Shown here: positions 8,519 through 16,109 of the stretch, in pieces | Layout of the letters: each line of letters begins with the position of its first letter | How positions within the stretch are numbered: the first letter of the stretch is position 1 | Origin: Saprospiraceae bacterium | GTDB lineage: Bacteria; Bacteroidota; Bacteroidia; Chitinophagales; Saprospiraceae | Direction: 5' to 3' | DNA length: 64,000 bases | NCBI GenBank assembly: GCA_016714765.1 | Contig: JADKCF010000043.1 | Coordinates: 115,712-179,711 of the forward strand | Notes under the pieces: model-generated | What the model saw: the letters and a program-made list of their open reading frames with translations, nothing else | The model's database searches: none | What the model was told of the DNA's origin: nothing | Translations under genes and position numbers: made by a program

Positions 8519-9856
8519 ATGTTTGAAAGTTTAAGTGAAAAACTGGATTTTGCATTTAAAAATCTAAAAGGAGAAGGTAAGCTAACAGAACTAAACATTG
8601 CCAACTCGATCAAAGAAATTCGAAGGGCTTTGGTAGCTGCGGATGTTAACTACAAAATAGCAAAAGAATTTACTGACAAAATAAAGGACAAAGCCCTAGG
8701 TACCGAAAACGTACTTTCATCGGTTAAACCAGGTGAATTAATGGTGAAAATTGTCCAGGATGAAATGATCGAGCTGATGGGTGGACAAGCAGCCGGCATC
8801 AATCTCAAAGGCAATCCGGGTATTATTTTGATTTCTGGACTTCAGGGATCAGGTAAAACCACCTTCACAGGAAAACTCGCCAAATACCTAAAAGACAAAA
8901 AATCAAAAAGACCACTTTTGGTAGCATGTGATGTATACAGACCAGCTGCGGTGGATCAGTTGTCAGTACTTGCAGAACAAGTTGGAGTTAGTATTTATAA
9001 GGAAGTAGAAAGCACCAATCCTGTTCAAATAGCTCAAAATGCTGTCACTTATGCCAAAGGTCATAGTTTTGATGTCGTCATCATAGATACGGCAGGCCGA
9101 CTTTCAGTGGATGAAGAGATGATGAATGAGATAGAAAACATCAAAAATGCTGTCAATCCCACAGAAACACTTTTTGTAGTCGATGCTATGACCGGTCAGG
9201 ATGCTGTCAATACAGCTGCCGTTTTTAATGAAAGACTTAATTTTGACGGTGTAGTTTTGACTAAACTCGATGGCGACACAAGAGGTGGTGCAGCATTATC
9301 TATAAAATATTCAGTAGGTAAACCCATTAAATTTGTTAGCTCAGGCGAAAAACTGGAAACGCTTGATGTCTTTTATCCGGAAAGGATGGCACAAAGGATT
9401 CTGGGTATGGGTGATATTGTTTCATTTGTAGAAAAAGCACAGGAGCAGTTTGACGAAAAAGAAGCAGAAAGGCTGGAGAAAAAAATTAGAAAAAATAAAT
9501 TTGACTTTAATGACTTTCTGGGACAGCTGAATCAGATAAAGAGGATGGGGGATGTAAAATCTCTGATGAATATGATACCGGGAATGAGCAAATTGACTAA
9601 GGATATCAATATAGATGACAAAGCTTTTAATAAAGTGGAGGCTATCATATTATCCATGACACCGGAAGAAAGAGCTAATCCCGACGTACTGAATATGTCG
9701 AGAAAGAAAAGAATAGCTTCAGGAAGTGGTAAAAGTATTCACGAAATTAATATGTTCATAAAGCAGTTTGACCAGATGAGGAAAATGATGCAAATGATGA
9801 GTAAAGGCAAAGGAATGGACAAGTTTATGCAAGGTATGCCGAATTTAAAAAGGTAA
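8519..9856 (+). CDS. ffh: signal recognition particle protein Ffh (SRP54)
   Basis: GTPase of the signal recognition particle; with 4.5S RNA and FtsY it delivers nascent membrane and secreted proteins to SecYEG. The 445 residues follow the usual order: N-terminal helical bundle (residues 1-90, MFESLSEKLDFAFKNLKGEG), G domain with G1 GLQGSGKTT (about 107), DVYRPAA, G3 DTAGRL and G4 TKLDGD (about 248), the GEKLETLDVFYPERMAQRIL linker, and a methionine-rich M domain (about 330-445) ending in MRKMMQMMSKGKGMDKF. The ATG at 8519 gives the family's standard N-terminus. It is a single gene with a promoter box 19 bases upstream. No 4.5S RNA gene was recognised nearby. Confidence 0.98.
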   Translation: MFESLSEKLDFAFKNLKGEGKLTELNIANSIKEIRRALVAADVNYKIAKEFTDKIKDKALGTENVLSSVKPGELMVKIVQDEMIELMGGQAAGINLKGNPGIILISGLQGSGKTTFTGKLAKYLKDKKSKRPLLVACDVYRPAAVDQLSVLAEQVGVSIYKEVESTNPVQIAQNAVTYAKGHSFDVVIIDTAGRLSVDEEMMNEIENIKNAVNPTETLFVVDAMTGQDAVNTAAVFNERLNFDGVVLTKLDGDTRGGAALSIKYSVGKPIKFVSSGEKLETLDVFYPERMAQRILGMGDIVSFVEKAQEQFDEKEAERLEKKIRKNKFDFNDFLGQLNQIKRMGDVKSLMNMIPGMSKLTKDINIDDKAFNKVEAIILSMTPEERANPDVLNMSRKKRIASGSGKSIHEINMFIKQFDQMRKMMQMMSKGKGMDKFMQGMPNLKR

Positions 9857-9912
9857 ATCTTCATTTATAAACAAATAAAATGGTTAAATAAATTTGTTAT
9901 TGGTTATTTTAA

Positions 9913-9920
9913 TATATTTG
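9913..9920 (+). promoter_or_regulatory. -7 promoter box (TATATTTG) for the thioredoxin-like T9SS protein
   Basis: TATATTTG matches TAnnTTTG, 38 bases before the ATG at 9958. A TTTG at 9893-9896 is 16 bases upstream, slightly closer than the usual -33 spacing. Confidence 0.5.
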
Positions 9921-9957
9921 CCTATATTAATTTCTTTATCTTAAAACCAATAACAAT

Positions 9958-12900
9958 ATGAAACATTTTTTACTTTCTGTTTTTGTATTTCTGTCTTCCT
10001 TTTTCCAAGCTAATGCTCAGGTAGCTGATGGTACCATTGCGCCTGATTTTACTGTTACGGACATCATGGGCAATACTCATAATCTATACAGTTATTTAAA
10101 TGCTAACAAACATGTTATTTTAGACTTTTCTGCTACGTGGTGCGGACCCTGTTGGTCATACCATAATTCCGGAGCGTTGGAAGAGGTCTACAATTCTTTT
10201 GGACCTGGAGGTACCAATAAAGTGATGGTGTTATTTCTTGAATCAGAATTTAATAATAATCTAGCATGTATTTACGGTCCAAGCGGCTGCTCTGGCCCCA
10301 ATGGCGGCACTCAGGGAAATTGGGTAGCAGGCACTCCTTACCCTATAGTGGATTTATCACCTACTAATGGGGGATCAGTAAAATCAGACTATTCTATTGG
10401 TTACTATCCGACCATTTATGCGATTAACTATCATGACAAAAAAGTATATGAAACTGGTCAGGCATCCGCTGCTGAGCTCGAATCATGGTTGTTTGAATCG
10501 TTTGAAATGACCTATACTAGTAATTTTGACAATTCGAGCCCTTGCCCATTGAGCGGTTCCATCGATTTAAATGTAAGTTTTGGTAATGCCCCCTTGACAT
10601 ACTCATGGAATAATGGGGCTAATACCGCAGATATTACAGGTTTGGACAATGGCAATTATCAATGTACTATTTCAGACGCAAATGGATATTCTTTAGTTAC
10701 ATCAAATTATACCATAGATGGGATACCAGATCCAATCATTATACAAACAGAATCCCAAACCAACGTGTTATGTGGCAATGAAAATACAGGCCAAATCGAA
10801 GTAAATGCCGTAGGAGGCAATAGCTCTTTCACTTACGAATGGAGTAATGGATTTGGTGGACCATTCATTTCATCTCTTGCTGCCGGTATTTATACTGTCA
10901 CTGCAACAGATCTAGTAGGGTGTCAGAAAACAAAAACATACAATATCACTCAGCCCCAACCGCTATCTGTCAATCCTATTGTTACAAATCCATCTTGCAA
11001 TACAAATAATGGCGTGGTTGTCTTACAAACTTCAGCAGGCACTCCGCCTTATACATATGAATTAGGAGGAAACTCACAAAACTCAGCAACCTTTGCAAAC
11101 TTGCCAGGGGGCATTTATAATTATTCTGTGGTAGATGCCAATAGTTGTATTATAACATCAAATATTGTGCTTTCTTCTCCCTCTTCCCCCATAGCCATGT
11201 CACAGGCATTGGGAAGCATAACCTGCCTCAATCCATCTACACAGGTTTCCGGTTCCGGCTCTTCTTCCGGCTCAAATATTGCTTATCTATGGACAACCAC
11301 GGATGGAAGTATCACTTCTGGTGCGACTCAATTAATTGCGACTGTTGGCTCAGCAGGTACCTACAACCTGAAAGTGACAAATACAACAAATGGATGTTTT
11401 CAGATTTCATCTGTTTTGGTTGCTTCCAATTTACAGGCTCCTTCTATAACTGTCCAGAGTGTTCCAGAGTTAAATTGTGTTACGTCAGAGATAATAGTTA
11501 ATGCTTCTCAGTCCTCAACTGGCTCAAATTTCACCTACAATTGGACTACCCAAAATGGTAATATCGTAAGCGGATCCAATACATTGACACCATCTGTGAA
11601 TCAGGCTGGTTCATATACATTGACTATCCAAAATACATCAAATGGATGTTCGCTAAGCCAGAACGTAGCAGTTGTTTCGAATACAACAAGTCCTGTTTTA
11701 TCAGTTCCAGCTTCTGCTCAAATTACCTGCAACTCAGCAACACTTGAATTATGCGCCACCACAAATAATGGTACTGTTACATGGTCTGGTACCAATAATT
11801 CAAACAACTGTCTGATTGTTTCACAACCAGGGACATATGAGGTTACAGCGGTTGGTACAAATGGTTGTACTTCATTAGCGTCATCTGTCGTCACTCTTTC
11901 CAATGAAGTACCAGTAATAAGTGTTGCAGCACCTTCACTTCTTACCTGTACAGTAGAAGAAGTAACTCTACTAGCGACTGTTTCAGGTGACCAGCAAAAT
12001 TATAATATTCTTTGGACAACTGAAAATGGAGTGTTAGTGTCAGGAATTGAATCACTTACACCTGTGGTTTCTGCAGGAGGTAATTATCAGCTTACAATAT
12101 CCAATGAGGATACTGGGTGTTCGAGCACTACCAGTATCCTTGTAAATGAAATTATTTCAGCCCCTTCAGCTGCATTTTCATACAGTCTGCTGAATGGTGT
12201 ATTGTCAGGCACCACAATAACCAATGATGGAGCGTCAACACATTTATGGACATTAAATGATGCTCAAATATCTCTGAATGAATCCTTTGACATGCCATTG
12301 GCTATACCTGGTGATTATACCTTATGTCATTCAAGCAGTAATGATTGTGGATCGGGTAATACTTGCCAACAATTTTCTATTCTTGCTCCGCTTTCAATTA
12401 GTGTAACCTCATCAGATATTACATGTTTTGGTTCGAAAGATGGTAAAATTAATGTCTTACCTATCGGAGGTTTATCTCCATACAGTTATTTTTGGGCGGG
12501 CCCAAATGAATTTACTTCCACATCGCCCACATTAAGCAATTTGGAGGGTGGAATATATCATGTAACAATAACGGATTTAAATAATAATTCTTTAACACAA
12601 TCTATCACCATTTCAGAACCAGCTGAATTGACTGTAACAGCAATCATAAATAATGATACAAATAATCAAAGCCAGGGCAGTATTTTATTGAATGTAAGTG
12701 GTGGAAATTCGGAAATTTCATTTCTTTGGTCTAATGGACAAATAAGCCAAAATCTGACTGCAGCCCCTGCAGGTACGTACACTTGTTTAGTCAGTGATTC
12801 TAAAGGATGCAGTAAACAGTTTGGCCCATACATAATTGAAAACGCAACTGGATTGCTTGATGAAAAATTTATTGAAAAATTTGATTTATTTCCAAATCCA

Positions 12901-13116
12901 GCAAGTAGTGTATTGAATCTCAGTATTCATTTTTTAAATGAAGCAGAATCGCAAGTGACCATTATTAATAATATAGGAGTATCCATAATGGAAAAAACAT
13001 ATAAAGGCCATATTGAAGACACCGTAGATATTAATTCATTCGAATCTGGGTTTTATCTTGTAAAAGTTACTAAAGGTGAGGATGCTTTGATTAAGAAATT
13101 TGTTGTTTTAAAATAA
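9958..13116 (+). CDS. giant secreted thioredoxin-like protein with Ig-like/SprB-type repeats and T9SS sorting domain
   Basis: 1,052 residues. The signal peptide (MKHFLLSVFVFLSSFFQANA) is followed by a TlpA/AhpC-like thioredoxin fold (about 25-180) with the CxxC in SATWCGPCWSYHN (Cys62 and Cys65). Residues 190-340 hold two SprB-type repeats (PLTYSWNNG, FTYEWSNGFGG, then AGIYTVTATDLVGC). About 400-760 holds at least four Ig-like modules of about 80 residues, each with a LNCVT/ITCN-type opening and a W-T-T-x-N/D-G strand. Another SprB-like repeat (YSYFWAGPNEF) comes near 840. The C-terminus (about 985-1052: FDLFPNPASSVLNL to LVKVTKGEDALIKKFVVLK) is a type A T9SS sorting domain. It should be exported through the outer membrane and attached to the surface or released. 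Its redox role outside the cell is unknown. Confidence 0.88.
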   Translation: MKHFLLSVFVFLSSFFQANAQVADGTIAPDFTVTDIMGNTHNLYSYLNANKHVILDFSATWCGPCWSYHNSGALEEVYNSFGPGGTNKVMVLFLESEFNNNLACIYGPSGCSGPNGGTQGNWVAGTPYPIVDLSPTNGGSVKSDYSIGYYPTIYAINYHDKKVYETGQASAAELESWLFESFEMTYTSNFDNSSPCPLSGSIDLNVSFGNAPLTYSWNNGANTADITGLDNGNYQCTISDANGYSLVTSNYTIDGIPDPIIIQTESQTNVLCGNENTGQIEVNAVGGNSSFTYEWSNGFGGPFISSLAAGIYTVTATDLVGCQKTKTYNITQPQPLSVNPIVTNPSCNTNNGVVVLQTSAGTPPYTYELGGNSQNSATFANLPGGIYNYSVVDANSCIITSNIVLSSPSSPIAMSQALGSITCLNPSTQVSGSGSSSGSNIAYLWTTTDGSITSGATQLIATVGSAGTYNLKVTNTTNGCFQISSVLVASNLQAPSITVQSVPELNCVTSEIIVNASQSSTGSNFTYNWTTQNGNIVSGSNTLTPSVNQAGSYTLTIQNTSNGCSLSQNVAVVSNTTSPVLSVPASAQITCNSATLELCATTNNGTVTWSGTNNSNNCLIVSQPGTYEVTAVGTNGCTSLASSVVTLSNEVPVISVAAPSLLTCTVEEVTLLATVSGDQQNYNILWTTENGVLVSGIESLTPVVSAGGNYQLTISNEDTGCSSTTSILVNEIISAPSAAFSYSLLNGVLSGTTITNDGASTHLWTLNDAQISLNESFDMPLAIPGDYTLCHSSSNDCGSGNTCQQFSILAPLSISVTSSDITCFGSKDGKINVLPIGGLSPYSYFWAGPNEFTSTSPTLSNLEGGIYHVTITDLNNNSLTQSITISEPAELTVTAIINNDTNNQSQGSILLNVSGGNSEISFLWSNGQISQNLTAAPAGTYTCLVSDSKGCSKQFGPYIIENATGLLDEKFIEKFDLFPNPASSVLNLSIHFLNEAESQVTIINNIGVSIMEKTYKGHIEDTVDINSFESGFYLVKVTKGEDALIKKFVVLK

Positions 13117-13133
13117 GCTGATTTTATTTTGTT

Positions 13134-13178
13134 CAAAAGGGAGCAGGTCTGTTTTAGACTTACTCCTTTTTTTTTGTT
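13134..13178 (+). terminator. rho-independent terminator after the thioredoxin-like T9SS gene
   Basis: AAAAGGGAGCAGGTCT pairs imperfectly with AGACTTACTCCTTTT around a short T-rich loop, followed by a T run, 17 bases after the stop codon at 13116. Confidence 0.6.
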
Positions 13179-13186
13179 TAACTTTG
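13179..13186 (+). promoter_or_regulatory. -7 promoter box (TAACTTTG) for the CvfB-like gene
   Basis: TAACTTTG matches TAnnTTTG and sits 14 bases before the ATG at 13201, directly behind the preceding terminator. It argues for the ATG at 13201 and against the longer frame that begins before the terminator. Confidence 0.5.
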
Positions 13187-13200
13187 CGAAAAATCCAATT

Positions 13201-14029
13201 ATGGTAAGTCTGGGTAAATTAGCAAATCTGGCCATTATTAAAAAAACTGACTTTGGGTATTATCTCGATGCCGAAAATTTGGGCGAAATCCTGATGCCAA
13301 AAAGATACATGACTCCGGAAATGAGAATAGGAGATAAAGTCAAGGTTTTTGTTTTTTTAGATGGTGAAGAGCGCCTTGTAGCTACAACAGAAACGCCGGT
13401 GGCTGAAGTAGGGGAGTTTGCCTATCTGAAAGTCAATAAAGTGGAAAATGTAGGCGCATTTTTGGATTGGGGCGTGAGTAAAGATTTACTGGTACCATTT
13501 AGTGAGCAAAAATAAAATGGAGGAAGGTAAGTCATATGTCGTCCATATTTATGTAGATAAAGTTACGGACAGAATCACAGGTTCTATGAAATTGGAGAAA
13601 TTTTTGGATAAATCCACTCCTGTGTATGAACCAAATGAAGAAGTAGATTTACTCATATGGACACTTACGGATGTGGGATACAAAGCCATCATCAATGGAA
13701 AACATCAGGGGGTTGTCTACAAAAACGAAATTTTCAAAAAAACACAGACTGGCCAAAAAGTCAAGGGATACATCAAAAAAGTGAGGGAAGACGGGAAAAT
13801 AGATCTGGCACTCGAAAAACAAGGATATGTCAAAATAGACTCTCAGGCACAAAAGGTGATGGACTTAATCCAGGCCTCGGGCGGTCAATTGCCATACAAT
13901 GATAAAACTGATCCGGATGTGATATACAATATATTTGGTATGAGCAAAAAAACCTTTAAGCAGGCTATAGGTAACCTGTTTAAATTAAGGATGATTACTA
14001 TCTCTGAGTCAGGAATTAAAAAGGTTTGA
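13201..14029 (+). CDS. cvfB: CvfB-like S1 RNA-binding protein, frameshifted
   Basis: RNA-binding protein of the CvfB/YitL family: S1-type OB folds followed by a C-terminal winged helix. The first half (MVSLGKLANLAIIKKTDFG) carries the first S1-like domain and part of the second (EFAYLKVNKVENVGAFLDWG). The second half carries VKGYIKKVREDGKIDLALEK and the winged-helix segment IYNIFGMSKKTFKQAIGNLF. The frame breaks at the A5 run at 13508-13512. Removing one A gives FSEQNKMEEGKSY, restoring a 275-residue product of normal length. Because everything else is intact I read this as an indel error. Staphylococcal CvfB affects virulence-gene expression; in Bacteroidota the role is unknown. It stands alone, convergent with yajC. 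Confidence 0.88.
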
Positions 14030-14035
14030 TTCTGC

Positions 14036-14350
14036 TCAGGATTTTACTTTACCTTTGTATTGGTCTGTCATTTCTTTTGAAATAGCACCTGGTACAACTC
14101 TGATAAAAGTCTTGCTATCTAGTTCCAAAGTGATGGCATTATCTTCCATCTTGTTTATATGACCAATGATACCACTTGTTGTGACTACTTCATCCCCTTT
14201 TTTCAGTTCATTCGAAAAGGCTGCCTGCTCTTTTTGTTTTTTGATTTGAGGTCTGATAAAGAAGAAATAAAAAAATCCCAACATCAACGCCGGGAAAACA
14301 AATCCCAAAATACCACCACCGTCAGCTTGCAGAATATACATTAAAATCAT
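14036..14350 (-). CDS. yajC: preprotein translocase accessory subunit YajC
   Basis: Small single-span membrane protein that associates with SecDF and the Sec translocon. 104 residues: a short N-terminus, one hydrophobic helix (GFVFPALMLGFFYFFFIRP, about 14-32) ending in the family's characteristic F-x-x-I/L-R-P, then a basic cytoplasmic stretch (QIKKQKEQ) and a small beta domain with LKKGDEVVTTSGIIGHI and VVPGAISK. MILMYILQ offers two ATGs three codons apart; the upstream one was kept. A promoter box lies 26 bases upstream, back to back with that of the sigma factor gene. Confidence 0.95.
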   Translation of the reverse strand: MILMYILQADGGGILGFVFPALMLGFFYFFFIRPQIKKQKEQAAFSNELKKGDEVVTTSGIIGHINKMEDNAITLELDSKTFIRVVPGAISKEMTDQYKGKVKS

Positions 14351-14375
14351 TTTTTTGAATTATTATTTTGAAGGG

Positions 14376-14383
14376 CAAATATA
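14376..14383 (-). promoter_or_regulatory. -7 promoter box (TATATTTG) for yajC
   Basis: Minus-strand TATATTTG matches TAnnTTTG, 26 bases before the yajC start. It is divergent from, and only 24 bases away from, the sigma-gene box. Confidence 0.5.
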
Positions 14384-14407
14384 TGGATTATAATTCGAAT
14401 TATATTT

Positions 14408-14415
14408 TAACTTTG
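14408..14415 (+). promoter_or_regulatory. -7 promoter box (TAACTTTG) for the ECF sigma factor gene
   Basis: TAACTTTG matches TAnnTTTG, 36 bases before the sigma factor ATG at 14452. A housekeeping-type promoter would give basal sigma/anti-sigma expression. Confidence 0.5.
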
Positions 14416-14451
14416 GCTTCAATTAAATATCTAAACAGAAAATAAAATTTT

Positions 14452-15018
14452 ATGGACGACCTGATGTTATGGGGAAGACTAAGAAAAGGTGATCACGGAG
14501 CACTCAGGGAAATGTACACGGATCATGTTGTGAACCTGGAAAATTATGCACGGAAATTTACATCTGACAATGTGCTTATTGAGGATACTATTCACGATAT
14601 TTTTGTTCAGATTTGGAACCAAAAAGAAAGGTTGGGAAATACAGACTCCATCATCAAGTATCTTTGTGTAACTTTGAGGAGAGAAATCATCAGAAGGATT
14701 TCCAAGGCTCAGAAGGTAACCGAGTTAAAAAACCAAGAGGGTTTAGATGCTGACTTTTCTATTTCTATAGAGGACATTCTAATCAGTGAGGAAACAAAAG
14801 ATGACCATCACAAAAAATTGAAAAAAGCTTTAGACACCCTTAGCAGCAGACAAAGAGAAGCAATTTATCTCAGGTATTATGAAGAAATGGACTACGAAGA
14901 GATTTGTGAAATAATGGAAATTAATTATCAGTCTGTCCGAAATCTGATTTCTAAAGGAGTCACTGATCTGAGAAAATACCTTACACCTGCTATTTTTTTC
15001 GTTACAATGTTTTTTTAA
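14452..15018 (+). CDS. ECF-family RNA polymerase sigma factor (FecI-like)
   Basis: 188 residues. Region 2 (about 20-85) has the sigma-70 r2 pattern with IEDTIHDIFVQIWNQKERLG, the -10 recognition helix. Region 4 (about 125-180) has LDTLSSRQREAIYLRYYEEM and the helix-turn-helix DYEEICEIMEINYQSVRNLI. There is no region 1 or 3, as expected for an ECF factor. It is followed after 72 bases by a FecR-type anti-sigma factor and then a TonB-dependent receptor with an N-terminal signalling domain, so it is probably activated from the cell surface when the receptor binds its ligand. The promoter it recognises cannot be deduced from one copy. Confidence 0.95.
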   Translation: MDDLMLWGRLRKGDHGALREMYTDHVVNLENYARKFTSDNVLIEDTIHDIFVQIWNQKERLGNTDSIIKYLCVTLRREIIRRISKAQKVTELKNQEGLDADFSISIEDILISEETKDDHHKKLKKALDTLSSRQREAIYLRYYEEMDYEEICEIMEINYQSVRNLISKGVTDLRKYLTPAIFFVTMFF

Positions 15019-15090
15019 CATAAAAAGAAATTCAAATACATGAGTACAATTTATATTTTAAGGCCTTATAATTAATATCAGAGATTAATA

Positions 15091-16074
15091 TTGCTTATGG
15101 AAAACAAAGATTTACACGATTTTAAACAGGAATTGATAGAAAATGAAGCTTTTATCCGATGGGTAAAGTCAGATTTTGTATACGACAACGAACATTGGTC
15201 TCAGTTTGTAGACGACAATATGGATCAAATGGATGACATCAATGCCGCTATTGGATTCGTCAGGAATTTGAGTTTTGTGGAAATAGATGAAATAGACAAA
15301 GATAAGCTATGGCAGCGAATAGATGCGTCCACAGAATTTGGCAGGTCTATCGTCCTCAAACCAAAGGAGAGGAGCATCATGAAGTATATCATAGGTATAG
15401 CTGCTGCAGCTTGTCTCATATTTATGTTTGTCTACCGCCTTGGTTTTTCGGGCATAACGGATGTACAAACCGGCATCGCTCAGTATATGACTGAAAAACT
15501 ACCTGATGGGTCTTCAGTGAGAATGAATGCGAATACTCAAATTAAATACAACCTTAGAAAATGGGATACTAACCGTGAAATATCTCTAAGCGGACTGGCA
15601 TTTTTTGAGGTCTCAAAGGGAAGCAAATTTACAGTAATAACAGATAAAGGTGTTGTCACAGTACTTGGGACAAGTTTTAGTGTTGATACCAGAAATGATA
15701 ATTTTGAAGTGGTTTGTAAAACGGGGAAAGTATCAGTCAAAAGTTCGGAAAGTACAGAAGTTGTATTGAATCCTGGTGATATGGCAAGACTCAATTCAGG
15801 CAAACTTCAATTGGAATCAAATGATGGGGGCAACGGGCATCAGATTCATTGGCTGGAAGGTATGTACACTTTCGAAAACAAAACCATTTCTGAGGTGATT
15901 GTAGAATTAGAAAGTCAATATGACATACATGTGAAGCTGGAAAAAGAAATGGATAAGCTTCAGTATACCGGTTTTTTCAAAAAAGGTAATCTGGAAGAGG
16001 CACTGAAAAGTATTTTCTGGCCACTGCAGCTACAGTACAGGATAGAAGGTAAAAACGTATATATTACAAAGTAA
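15091..16074 (+). CDS. FecR-family anti-sigma factor
   Basis: 327 residues. Residues 1-90 form the cytoplasmic sigma-binding part. One transmembrane helix (YIIGIAAAACLIFMFVYRLGF, about 92-112) follows. The periplasmic FecR domain (about 120-240) has LPDGSSVRMNANTQIKY, REISLSGLAFFEVSKG, FTVITDKGVVTVLGTSFSV and VVLNPGDMARLN. The C-terminal DUF4974/STN-like domain (about 255-327) includes IVELESQYDIHVKLEKEM and FKKGNLEEALKSIFWPLQL. In the family the periplasmic part senses the signalling domain of the partner receptor and releases the sigma factor. ATGs at 15091 and 15097 are both possible. It sits between the sigma factor and receptor genes, which are surely its partners. Confidence 0.95.
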   Translation: MLMENKDLHDFKQELIENEAFIRWVKSDFVYDNEHWSQFVDDNMDQMDDINAAIGFVRNLSFVEIDEIDKDKLWQRIDASTEFGRSIVLKPKERSIMKYIIGIAAAACLIFMFVYRLGFSGITDVQTGIAQYMTEKLPDGSSVRMNANTQIKYNLRKWDTNREISLSGLAFFEVSKGSKFTVITDKGVVTVLGTSFSVDTRNDNFEVVCKTGKVSVKSSESTEVVLNPGDMARLNSGKLQLESNDGGNGHQIHWLEGMYTFENKTISEVIVELESQYDIHVKLEKEMDKLQYTGFFKKGNLEEALKSIFWPLQLQYRIEGKNVYITK

Positions 16075-16109
16075 CTTTTAACGTTTAAATTCCTATTTTT
16101 ATAAGAGTC

